A program made the position numbers and the translations under genes. From NCBI GenBank assembly GCA_022561255.1, contig JADFRO010000167.1, forward strand, positions 1 to 6,756: a stretch of DNA of 6,756 nt, read 5' to 3'. Of the stretch, positions 1 through 4,934 are shown one piece after another. Within the stretch, counting starts at the first letter, position 1, and every line of letters starts with the position of its first letter. Source of the stretch: Planctomycetota bacterium. GTDB lineage: Bacteria > Planctomycetota > Phycisphaerae > UBA1845. Under the pieces are notes generated by a model that saw only the letters and a program-made list of their open reading frames with translations, was not told the origin of the DNA and did not search any database.

Positions 1-1
1 T

Positions 2-895
2 ATCTGCCTTCTGCCATTCCAGGATTTCTGCTGCGATGTTGAGTGGGACTTGGAATGCGTTGCGGCTGCTGAGTTTGTGTGCGAGGCGGCCGAATGCGGG
101 GACGGCACGCTTAATACAACTACTGGCGAGGAGTGCGACGACGGGTTCACCGACGGCTGCGGAACCTGCAACGCGGACTGCACGGGACCGGGTGCGGGTT
201 ACACATGTGGCGATGGCCAGGTGTGCCCCGAATTCGAGGAGTGCGACGACGGGTCCAACAACTCCGACACCGAACCGGATGCTTGTCGGACGGACTGCAC
301 GGCCGCCAAGTGCGGCGATGGCGTACGAGATTCGGATGAGGAATGTGACGATGGCGTGGGCAACTCCGACACCGAACAGGGCGCTTGTCGAACAAACTGC
401 ACCGCTGCCGGGTGTGGCGACGGTGTTGTCGACAGCGGCGAGGAATGCGACGACGGGAATACTGAGTCGGGCGATGGTTGCGATGAGAATTGTCAGGTCC
501 GCGGAGCCTGTTGTGTTACGCTCAGCGGCCTTTGCATGGACCGGGTGTCGCCGGACGACTGTCAAGGCACGCACGCGTCCTTTCACCTCGGCGTGGACTG
601 CAATGCCCTCGATCCCCTGTGTGCTCCGGCCTTCGGTGCGTGTTGTCGAGACGACCTCGATCAGCCGGGTGGGGTTCGCAGTTGTACGAGAGTCACTCTC
701 GCCGAATGCGGGTGCCCGTCGTGTGAATGGTTCAAACTTCGGTCATGCGAAGAGGTCATTGCCGACGAACTGTGCGCCCCCGACTTCTTCCCAATCCCAA
801 CGACGTCGGAGTGGGGGCTCGTCATTCTGACACTTCTGCTGGTAACTGGCGGCAAGGTCTGCTTCGGCCGTCGCAGTTCGACGTCACTTGGCTGA
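2..895 (+). CDS. Secreted Cys-rich repeat protein with IPTL-CTERM-like tail (5' partial)
   Basis: The reading frame is open from the first bases of the window to a TGA at 893-895, giving 297 residues of a longer protein whose start and signal peptide lie upstream. It begins with a C-C-x-V-x-W-D-x-x-C motif (about residues 10-19 of the fragment), which I recall from secreted planctomycete and myxobacterial proteins. Four C-G-D-G...E-C-D-D-G repeats of the DUF4215/Myxococcus Cys-rich type follow (fragment residues 32-164). Next come two G-A-C-C segments (about 168 and 212) with paired cysteines. The protein ends with P-I-P-T-T-S-E-W-G, a short hydrophobic helix and an R-R pair, the layout of an IPTL-CTERM sorting signal. 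Such tails are thought to be processed by an exosortase-type enzyme, so a cell-surface or exported location is inferred. Ligand and function cannot be told. It is transcribed in the same direction as the nuo genes but separated from them by 400 bp, so it is probably a separate unit. Confidence 0.9.
   Translation: MCLLPFQDFCCDVEWDLECVAAAEFVCEAAECGDGTLNTTTGEECDDGFTDGCGTCNADCTGPGAGYTCGDGQVCPEFEECDDGSNNSDTEPDACRTDCTAAKCGDGVRDSDEECDDGVGNSDTEQGACRTNCTAAGCGDGVVDSGEECDDGNTESGDGCDENCQVRGACCVTLSGLCMDRVSPDDCQGTHASFHLGVDCNALDPLCAPAFGACCRDDLDQPGGVRSCTRVTLAECGCPSCEWFKLRSCEEVIADELCAPDFFPIPTTSEWGLVILTLLLVTGGKVCFGRRSSTSLG
95..493 (+). repeat. Four tandem Cys-rich protein repeats (CGDG...EECDDG)
   Basis: Repeat units begin at the CGDG codons at 95, 206, 311 and 413, and the last unit ends near the cysteine codon at 491-493. 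Each unit has the pattern C-G-D-G, about 10 residues, E-C-D-D-G, then two or more cysteines. Parts are nearly identical at DNA level: a 19-bp stretch around GAGTGCGACGACGGG is the same at 128-146 and 236-254, and a 17-bp stretch CAACTCCGACACCGAAC is the same at 259-275 and 361-377. This points to fairly recent internal duplication or recombination between units. The cysteines are probably disulphide-bonded outside the cytoplasm (inference). Confidence 0.85.
791..874 (+). other. IPTL-CTERM-like C-terminal sorting signal (coding)
   Basis: The encoded tail reads P-I-P-T-T-S-E-W-G, then about 11 mostly aliphatic residues (L-V-I-L-T-L-L-L-V-T-G), then a short stretch ending in R-R and a few polar residues. 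The IPTLxxWG-CTERM family has exactly this order: signature, transmembrane helix, basic cluster at the extreme C-terminus. The fourth signature residue here is Thr instead of Leu, a mild deviation. Anchoring and cleavage by an exosortase-like enzyme are known for the family in general and are inferred here. Confidence 0.75.
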
Positions 896-925
896 CCGCG
901 CAACTCTCGCCGCGGCGCAGAACCC

Positions 926-954
926 GTGTTGCTATTAGACTCGGAGAGCAACGC
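926..954 (+). terminator. Stem-loop after the Cys-rich gene, possible weak terminator
   Basis: GTGTTGCT at 926-933 can pair with AGCAACGC at 947-954 (8 bp including one G-U pair, 13-nt loop), starting about 30 bp after the stop codon of the Cys-rich gene. There is no T tract directly after the stem; only TTTT at 968-971 follows, 13 bp further on. The position suits a terminator, but the form is not a canonical intrinsic one. Confidence 0.25.
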
Positions 955-986
955 AGGCTGCGGGGAGTTTTCACGGTATAGGGCCA

Positions 987-1015
987 GCGCAGAACCCCGG
1001 TCCGCAGCGCAGAAC
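987..1015. repeat. Short direct repeat CAGCGCAGAAC, two copies
   Basis: CAGCGCAGAAC occurs at 985-995 (with its leading C and A) and again at 1005-1015, exactly 20 bp apart. The shorter core GCGCAGAAC also occurs at 915-923. The copies lie in non-coding DNA and may be remnants of a dispersed repeat; no function can be assigned. Confidence 0.5.
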
Positions 1016-1041
1016 TTGGGTGCCCCTTAGAAAAGCGGTCC

Positions 1042-1082
1042 GCGCGGGCGAGCTGCGCTCCGCAGAAGAGCCCGCGGCTCAG
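1042..1082. repeat. Diverged hairpin repeat related to the nuoC-nuoD copies
   Basis: CGCGGGC at 1043-1049 pairs with GCCCGCG at 1070-1076, with an inner small hairpin GAGC/GCTC at 1050-1060. The right arm and flank, GCCCGCGGCTCAG (1070-1082), match the GCCCGCGACTCAG of the perfect repeats at 2883-2910 and 2946-2973 in 12 of 13 bases. The left arm GCGCGGGC is identical to theirs. The loop is longer (20 nt instead of the TAAA loop), so this looks like a diverged or expanded member of the same family. Confidence 0.5.
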
Positions 1083-1151
1083 CGCGCTGGCTCAGGATCC
1101 ACCGAACCCATTAAAGCACAAGCACTTACGCGGACTTTGTGAAAAATTTCA

Positions 1152-1179
1152 TTGACTTTCTACCCCAAGTGTGTAGACT
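1152..1179 (+). promoter_or_regulatory. Candidate sigma70-type promoter for the nuo operon
   Basis: TTGACT (1152-1157, 5 of 6 to the -35 consensus) is followed after 16 bp by TAGACT (1174-1179, 4 of 6 to the -10 consensus). An A/T-rich stretch, GTGAAAAATTTCAT, lies just upstream at 1139-1152 and could act as an UP element. Transcription would start near 1186, giving a leader of about 115 nt before nuoA. It is the best promoter-like pair in the gap, but it is predicted by eye only. Confidence 0.4.
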
Positions 1180-1196
1180 CCCCGGCTCGTCGGGGA
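1179..1196 (+). other. Hairpin at the expected start of the nuo leader
   Basis: TCCCCG (1179-1184) and CGGGGA (1191-1196) form a perfect 6-bp stem with a 6-nt loop. It overlaps the last base of the candidate -10 and the expected transcription start, so it could be a 5'-end stabilising hairpin or an operator-like inverted repeat. Neither role is shown. Confidence 0.3.
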
Positions 1197-1288
1197 CGTA
1201 CCGGAGATAGGCCTGCGCGAAGACCCATGCTGCGGTTTTGGGACGTGTCGGGTCGATGTGTAGAGTGCCGACGGTCGGAGTCGTCCAC

Positions 1289-1294
1289 GGAAGG
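1289..1294 (+). promoter_or_regulatory. Ribosome binding site that selects the nuoA start
   Basis: GGAAGG at 1289-1294 overlaps the first in-frame GTG (1294) and so cannot serve it. It lies 8 nt before the next in-frame GTG at 1303, a normal distance. This favours 1303 as the start of nuoA. Confidence 0.55.
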
Positions 1295-1302
1295 TGTCAG
1301 AC

Positions 1303-1722
1303 GTGACCTGTCTAGCCACGATCGAACCGTACGCCGCCATCGGCGTCACCATTTTACTGGCGCTCAGCGTGGCGATCGGGATGCTCGTCGTCGCGCACAC
1401 CATTGGCCCCAAGCGTCACGGTCCGGTCAAGGACAGCTCGTACGAATCGGGCATGCCCATCCTCGTCGATACGCAGCGCCGCTTTCACGTTCGCTTCTAC
1501 GTCGTTGCGATGCTCTTTATGTTGTTCGACGTTGAGGTGGTGTTTTTGTGGCCTTGGGCGACGGCGTTTCATTACGCAGCCACAACCGGGGCGACGATTC
1601 CGCTTGAAAACGGTACGCAGGTGGGTAGCGGCTTTTTGCTTGCGGGTATGGCTGTCTTCTTCACGCTTCTGCTGTTCGCCCTGGTCTACGAATGGAAGAA
1701 GGGGGCGTTCGAATGGGACTAG
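1303..1722 (+). CDS. nuoA: NADH-quinone oxidoreductase subunit A
   Basis: NuoA (ND3 homologue) is a small membrane subunit of respiratory complex I beside the quinone-binding site. The 139-residue product has three hydrophobic helices at about residues 13-33, 65-89 and 110-129. The family-typical loop Y-E-S-G-x-P is at 47-52. The conserved acidic pair D76 and E78 lies in helix 2, within F-D-V-E-V-V-F-L-W-P-W. Length fits the family (roughly 115-150). The GTG at 1303 is chosen because GGAAGG sits 8 nt upstream; GTG at 1294, three codons earlier, is the alternative but overlaps that site. It is the first gene of the nuo cluster, and its end overlaps the start of nuoB by 10 bp. Confidence 0.95.
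   Translation: MTCLATIEPYAAIGVTILLALSVAIGMLVVAHTIGPKRHGPVKDSSYESGMPILVDTQRRFHVRFYVVAMLFMLFDVEVVFLWPWATAFHYAATTGATIPLENGTQVGSGFLLAGMAVFFTLLLFALVYEWKKGAFEWD
1698..1705 (+). promoter_or_regulatory. Ribosome binding site that selects the nuoB start
   Basis: GAAGGGGG at 1698-1705, inside the end of nuoA, lies 7 nt upstream of the ATG at 1713. An earlier in-frame ATG at 1692 would put this site inside the coding sequence, and its extra residues do not look like NuoB. Confidence 0.6.
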
Positions 1723-2309
1723 CCGCTAAGAACGCGCCACCCTTTCAGGCAAGCAAAGAAGAGTTTCTCAGCACGAAACTCAGCCACCTTGTCGATTTAC
1801 TTCGCCAAAAGGGGGTGAACTGGTCGCGGAAGAACTCGCTTTGGCCGATGCCGTTCGCGACGGCGTGCTGTGGCATCGAGCTGATGGCCACCGGTGCGAG
1901 TCGCTACGACATCGCCCGGTTTGGTGCTGAGGTCATGCGTTTTTCTCCGAGGCAGTGCGACCTGCTGATCTGCGCGGGACGCGTGGCCATCAAGAACATG
2001 CCCGTGTTACAGCGAATCTACCTGCAGATGGCCGAGCCGAAGTGGGTGATCAGCATGGGTGCGTGCGCCAGTACCGGGGGGGTCTTCGACACGTACGCCG
2101 TCGTGCAGGGCATCGATCAGTTCATGCCCGTTGACGTCTACGTACCGGGCTGTCCACCGCGACCGGAGACTTTGCTCGAAGGGATCATGTTGATCCAGCG
2201 GATAGTGGATCAGGAAGGGATCAAGAGCAGCAAGGATCGTGGCCGGGGATTGGGGTTGGTCGTCGAGCCGACGATTCAGATTCAAGTCGACGAGCGGGAG
2301 AGCAGCTAG
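1713..2309 (+). CDS. nuoB: NADH-quinone oxidoreductase subunit B
   Basis: NuoB (PSST/Nqo6) carries iron-sulphur cluster N2, the last electron carrier before quinone, in the connecting module of complex I. The 198-residue product has all four expected ligands: the adjacent pair C52-C53 in A-T-A-C-C-G-I-E, C118 in S-M-G-A-C-A-S-T-G-G, and C147 in V-P-G-C-P-P-R-P-E. The stretch E-P-K-W-V-I-S-M-G is also typical. The ATG at 1713 is chosen because of a Shine-Dalgarno site 7 nt upstream; ATG 1692 would add seven unconserved residues. It overlaps the nuoA stop by 10 bp and is followed by nuoC after 1 bp, so the three are probably translationally coupled. The last 25 or so residues are polar and poorly conserved. 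Confidence 0.97.
   Translation: MGLAAKNAPPFQASKEEFLSTKLSHLVDLLRQKGVNWSRKNSLWPMPFATACCGIELMATGASRYDIARFGAEVMRFSPRQCDLLICAGRVAIKNMPVLQRIYLQMAEPKWVISMGACASTGGVFDTYAVVQGIDQFMPVDVYVPGCPPRPETLLEGIMLIQRIVDQEGIKSSKDRGRGLGLVVEPTIQIQVDERESS
2296..2300 (+). promoter_or_regulatory. Ribosome binding site that selects the nuoC start
   Basis: GGGAG at 2296-2300 stands 10 nt before the GTG at 2311. A longer in-frame reading from GTG 2239 would overlap nuoB by 71 bp and add 24 residues of basic, serine-rich sequence unlike NuoC, so 2311 is preferred. Confidence 0.6.
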
Positions 2310-2310
2310 C

Positions 2311-2847
2311 GTGAGCGATGCGGCCCATCCGATCGTGGGTTTTCTAACGACGCGGTTCCCCGAGATTGATTTCGTTGCGGGTCCATTGATGGCTCGCCCC
2401 GATGGACAGGAAGAGCAGATGTGCGTTCGCATCGCGCCGGATCGACTCGTCGAGGTGATGACGTTCCTGCGAGATGACGAGCGATGCAGCTTTGAGCAGC
2501 TATGTGACCTGACGTGTATCGACTACATGGATTTTCCCAAGGCGAAAGATCGTTACGGCGTGATTTATTCTCTGCTGTCGATCACGAAGGGACACCGAAT
2601 CTGGGCGAAGTGCTTCGTAAACGATCCGAATCCGGAGGTTCCGTCGGTTGTGAATGTTTGGAAGGGTGCGGACTGGCTCGAACGCGAGGTGTGGGACATG
2701 TTCGGCGTGCGATTCGTCGGACATCCCGATTTGCGGCGTATTTTGACGTGGGAAGGGTTTGAGGCGCATCCGCTTCGTAAGGATTATCCCCTTCGGGGCC
2801 GAGGCGAACGCGAGAATTTCGAGCGCATTACACGCGAAAGTAGCTGA
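2311..2847 (+). CDS. nuoC: NADH-quinone oxidoreductase subunit C
   Basis: NuoC (30-kDa subunit, Nqo5) is a cofactor-free structural subunit of the connecting module of complex I, packing against NuoD. The 178-residue product contains the family signature at residues 124-161: E-R-E-V-W-D-M-F-G-V, then G-H-P-D-L-R-R-I-L, then H-P-L-R-K-D-Y-P-L. The N-terminal half has the usual alpha/beta fold region with L-x-D-L-T-C-I-D-Y at 64-72. It is a stand-alone NuoC, not the NuoCD fusion seen in E. coli. The GTG start at 2311 follows the nuoB stop by 1 bp and has GGGAG 10 nt upstream. Downstream the compact gene spacing breaks: 129 bp with two repeats precede nuoD. Confidence 0.96.
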   Translation: MSDAAHPIVGFLTTRFPEIDFVAGPLMARPDGQEEQMCVRIAPDRLVEVMTFLRDDERCSFEQLCDLTCIDYMDFPKAKDRYGVIYSLLSITKGHRIWAKCFVNDPNPEVPSVVNVWKGADWLEREVWDMFGVRFVGHPDLRRILTWEGFEAHPLRKDYPLRGRGERENFERITRESS

Positions 2848-2856
2848 CTGACGGGT

Positions 2857-2874
2857 GGTGGCGGAGTCGCCGCC
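2857..2874 (+). other. Stem-loop just after nuoC
   Basis: GGTGGCG (2857-2863) pairs with CGCCGCC (2868-2874) around a GAGT loop, with one G-U pair, starting 10 bp after the nuoC stop. No T tract follows, so it is not a standard terminator. Together with the two downstream repeat hairpins it makes the nuoC-nuoD spacer highly structured, which could slow or protect against RNA decay (inference). Confidence 0.4.
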
Positions 2875-2882
2875 GCGTGATC

Positions 2883-2910
2883 GCGCGGGCTAAAGCCCGC
2901 GACTCAGAAA
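2883..2910. repeat. Palindromic 28-bp repeat, copy 1 (nuoC-nuoD spacer)
   Basis: The copy contains the near-perfect palindrome CGCGGGCTAAAGCCCGCG at 2884-2901 (8-bp arms around AA) followed by ACTCAGAAA. It is identical over all 28 bases to the copy at 2946-2973, in the same orientation. It looks like a REP-type intergenic palindrome. From memory, such GGGCTAAAGCCC elements recur in planctomycete and some other genomes. Confidence 0.85.
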
Positions 2911-2945
2911 GAAATCTTTGGCACGGGGTTCTTACCGGTGCCTCT

Positions 2946-2973
2946 GCGCGGGCTAAAGCCCGCGACTCAGAAA
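2946..2973. repeat. Palindromic 28-bp repeat, copy 2, abutting nuoD
   Basis: The second identical copy starts 35 bp after the first ends and has its palindrome at 2947-2964. It ends 3 bp before the nuoD ATG at 2977 and occupies the place where a Shine-Dalgarno site would be expected, so the hairpin may affect nuoD translation (inference). If the upstream GTG at 2938 were used, the repeat would be translated as R-G-L-K-P-A-T-Q, a typical over-extension artefact. Confidence 0.85.
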
Positions 2974-2976
2974 ATA

Positions 2977-4236
2977 ATGACACGAGCGCAGGCTGAGGTT
3001 GGTTCGGCGACGTACGCCCCGGAAGAACCGGGCGGCGACGTATGGGTGCTGAATCTGGGGCCGCAGCACCCGGCCACCCACACGACGCTACGCCACGTCC
3101 TCGAACTCGACGGCGAGCGCGTCTTAAGTTGCGTCATTCACATCGGGTATTTGCACAGCGGGTTCGAGAAACTCGGCGAGCACCTTAACTACAACCAGTA
3201 CGTCGTCGTCACGGACCGAATGAACTATGTCTCGCCGATGGCGAACAACATCGCGTGGCATCACGCGTGCGAGAAGCTGTTCGGCATCGAGCTCACACCG
3301 CGCTGCACGGTGATTCGTACGATCATCGCCGAACTCGCTCGAATTCAGGACCACCTGCTGGGCGTCGGAGCGGCTGGAATTGACCTGGGCGGGTTCACCG
3401 CGTTCATGTATCCGTTCAACGCGAGGGAAACGATCTACGATCTGTTCGAGGAAATCTGCGGTGCGCGGTTCACGACGAGTTACACGCGCGTGGGCGGGTT
3501 AATGCAGGACATCACGACGGATTGGCCCGCGAAGGTAAAGCAATATTGCTTGCGCGAGCTGCCCGAAGCACTGGACGACACGGAGAAGCTGCTGACGCGC
3601 AACCGCATTTTTGTCGAACGCACCAAGGGCGTGGGATACCTCAGCCACGACGACGCTGTCCGTTGGGGTTGGACGGGGCCTCTTGCCCGGGCGAGCGGCG
3701 TTCGGCGCGACCTGCGGAAGGACGAGCCGTACCTTTGCTACGCGGACAACTGGGACGGCAAGGGTAGCTCGGCGGTGCAGTTCAAGGTCGCGGTGAGTTC
3801 GGGCGGGGATTGTTACGCTCGCTATCTGGTGCGGCTTGCCGAGATGCGCGAGGCGATCAAGATCATCTTGCAGCTCGTGGATAACATACCGGCTGGACCG
3901 ATCGACGTGCTCCCAGGTGACAAGAAAACATTGCCGGACAAGAGCGAGGTGTACTTCAGCATCGAAGGACTGATTCACCACTTCGAGCAGATTATGACCA
4001 ACCGCGGGCATGAGCCGCCCATCGGGGAATCGTACGGTGCCAACGAGACGGCCAACGGTGAACTCGGCTTTTATTTGGCCAGCGACGGCGGCAACTCGCC
4101 GTACCGGGCGCGATGTCGGCCTCCTTCGTTTATAAACTACCAGTGTTTCCCGCAACTTGTCGTGGGACATCAGATAAGTGACGTCATTGCGACATTGAGC
4201 TCAATGAACATCATCGCGGCTGAGCTGGATCGTTAG
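2977..4236 (+). CDS. nuoD: NADH-quinone oxidoreductase subunit D
   Basis: NuoD (49-kDa subunit, Nqo4) forms, with NuoB, the quinone reduction site of complex I. The 419-residue product has the expected landmarks: N-L-G-P-Q-H-P-A-T-H at 26-35 with the conserved quinone-site histidine H35, H-S-G-F-E-K-L-G-E-H at 60-69, and R-M-N-Y-V-S at 81-86 with the conserved quinone-site tyrosine Y84. Further on are Y-T-R-V-G-G, E-A-N-E-T-like A-N-E-T-A-N-G-E-L-G, and the ending N-I-I-A-A-E-L-D-R. H-T-T-L-R replaces the common H-G-x-L-R and C-Y-A-R replaces the common Y-D-R; I recall both from PVC-group NuoD. Length fits the family. ATG 2977 is preferred over the in-frame GTG at 2938, which would encode the repeat. 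No clear Shine-Dalgarno site precedes it. nuoE follows after 29 bp. Confidence 0.96.
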   Translation: MTRAQAEVGSATYAPEEPGGDVWVLNLGPQHPATHTTLRHVLELDGERVLSCVIHIGYLHSGFEKLGEHLNYNQYVVVTDRMNYVSPMANNIAWHHACEKLFGIELTPRCTVIRTIIAELARIQDHLLGVGAAGIDLGGFTAFMYPFNARETIYDLFEEICGARFTTSYTRVGGLMQDITTDWPAKVKQYCLRELPEALDDTEKLLTRNRIFVERTKGVGYLSHDDAVRWGWTGPLARASGVRRDLRKDEPYLCYADNWDGKGSSAVQFKVAVSSGGDCYARYLVRLAEMREAIKIILQLVDNIPAGPIDVLPGDKKTLPDKSEVYFSIEGLIHHFEQIMTNRGHEPPIGESYGANETANGELGFYLASDGGNSPYRARCRPPSFINYQCFPQLVVGHQISDVIATLSSMNIIAAELDR

Positions 4237-4253
4237 CAGCGACGGATGAAGTT

Positions 4254-4258
4254 GGAAG
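4254..4258 (+). promoter_or_regulatory. Ribosome binding site of nuoE
   Basis: GGAAG at 4254-4258 lies 7 nt before the nuoE ATG at 4266, between the nuoD stop (4234-4236) and nuoE. It supports that start. Confidence 0.5.
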
Positions 4259-4265
4259 TAAGACC

Positions 4266-4934
4266 ATGGCGTGGGTAACACTAAATCGAAATGAGCAGAT
4301 CTGCGATCCCGATGCGGCGCCGGTTCTTTCGGAGGCTGTGCGAGCCAAGATACGTTCGTTCTTTGACCGCTACGACACCAAACGAGCCGTGCTGTTGCCG
4401 GCCTTTCACATCGTCCAGAATGCGCTTGGTTACGTCTCGTTTCCCGCGATGGTGGAGATTGCCGACCTGCTGGAGATTCACCCGTCGGAGGTGCTCGACA
4501 CGATCTCGTTCTACACGCATTTTTGGACGCACCCCAAGGGTGAGAAAGTCATTACCGCCTGCCGCAGCATCAGTTGCGAAGTGATGGGCGGGGCTGTCGT
4601 TCTGGAGGAGTTGAAGAACCGGCTGGGAATCGGTGAGCACGAAACGACACCCGACGGGAAGTACAGTCTGGTTACCGAAGAGTGTTTGGCCTGCTGCGAC
4701 TACGGACCGTGCCTGCTGATCAACGAAAAACTTCACCAGCGCGTCAAGCCGGAGGACGTCGGCAGCATCCTGGCGGACGAGAATAACGATACGCTGTCCT
4801 TGGAGCGCAGCGATCTGTTCGACGCGCCGCCGGACAAGAAAACGTCGAACTCTGGGGCTGAGGAGGAGACCGTCGTCGTTGGCGCGGGTTTGTCCAGTAC
4901 TTCGGACGTGCAAGAAATGAAGGAGTCGGATTGA
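4266..4934 (+). CDS. nuoE: NADH-quinone oxidoreductase subunit E
   Basis: NuoE (24-kDa subunit, Nqo2) holds the 2Fe-2S cluster N1a in the NADH-oxidising module and binds NuoF. The 222-residue product has a helical N-terminal part with L-L-P-A-F-H-I-V-Q-N at 43-52 and D-T-I-S-F-Y-T-H-F at 78-86 (family pattern A-T-F-Y-T-x-F). A thioredoxin-like domain follows with the ligands C99 and C104 (C-x4-C) and C140 and C144 (C-x3-C). Extra cysteines C143 and C149 lie beside the second pair. Residues from about 172 on form a polar, acidic, low-complexity tail of some 50 residues longer than the core needs. ATG 4266 has GGAAG 7 nt upstream. The tail coding region contains the ribosome binding site of the next gene, whose start overlaps the nuoE stop. 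Confidence 0.96.
   Translation: MAWVTLNRNEQICDPDAAPVLSEAVRAKIRSFFDRYDTKRAVLLPAFHIVQNALGYVSFPAMVEIADLLEIHPSEVLDTISFYTHFWTHPKGEKVITACRSISCEVMGGAVVLEELKNRLGIGEHETTPDGKYSLVTEECLACCDYGPCLLINEKLHQRVKPEDVGSILADENNDTLSLERSDLFDAPPDKKTSNSGAEEETVVVGAGLSSTSDVQEMKESD
4919..4925 (+). promoter_or_regulatory. Strong ribosome binding site inside the nuoE end
   Basis: GAAGGAG at 4919-4925 lies 5 nt before the TTG at 4931, which overlaps the nuoE stop in TTGA. For the next in-frame ATG at 4949 the distance would be 23 nt, too far. The site therefore favours the rare TTG start and translational coupling to nuoE. Confidence 0.6.

Larger units (their letters stand above)
896..1302. other. Non-coding region between the Cys-rich gene and nuoA
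   Basis: I see no convincing gene in these 407 bp. The stretch holds a possible terminator stem-loop (926-954) and three copies of GCGCAGAAC (915-923, 987-995, 1007-1015), the last two spaced 20 bp apart. It also holds a GC-rich hairpin resembling the nuoC-nuoD repeats (1043-1076), a 10-bp palindrome CAGCGCGCTG (1080-1089), an A/T-rich patch (1139-1152), and a promoter-like pair at 1152-1179. Open frames crossing it lack start signals and family resemblance. Confidence 0.7.

Noticed and set aside
50..52. TTG as start codon of the Cys-rich gene
   Set aside because: The frame stays open to the window edge and encodes the recognisable C-C-x-V-x-W-D motif upstream of it, and there would be no signal peptide; the gene is truncated by the window.
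36..830. Long + strand open frame (264 codons) overlapping the Cys-rich gene
   Set aside because: It lacks any family motif and is Arg/Ala/Thr-rich as expected for the shifted frame of GC-rich DNA; the other frame shows clear Cys-rich repeats and a sorting tail.
2239..2310. Upstream GTG extension of nuoC
   Set aside because: It would overlap nuoB by 71 bp and add unconserved residues; GTG 2311 has a good ribosome site and a natural NuoC N-terminus.
2883..2973. Two 28-bp identical repeats with a 35-bp spacer, resembling a minimal CRISPR array
   Set aside because: Only two copies, strongly self-complementary almost to a full palindrome, with a diverged relative elsewhere in the window and no cas genes; it fits a REP-type intergenic repeat better.
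3499..4170. 223-codon open frame on the - strand inside nuoD
   Set aside because: Antisense shadow of a highly conserved gene, Arg/Val-rich composition, no start signal or domain.
4281..4913. 210-codon open frame on the - strand inside nuoE
   Set aside because: Antisense shadow of nuoE with no recognisable motif.
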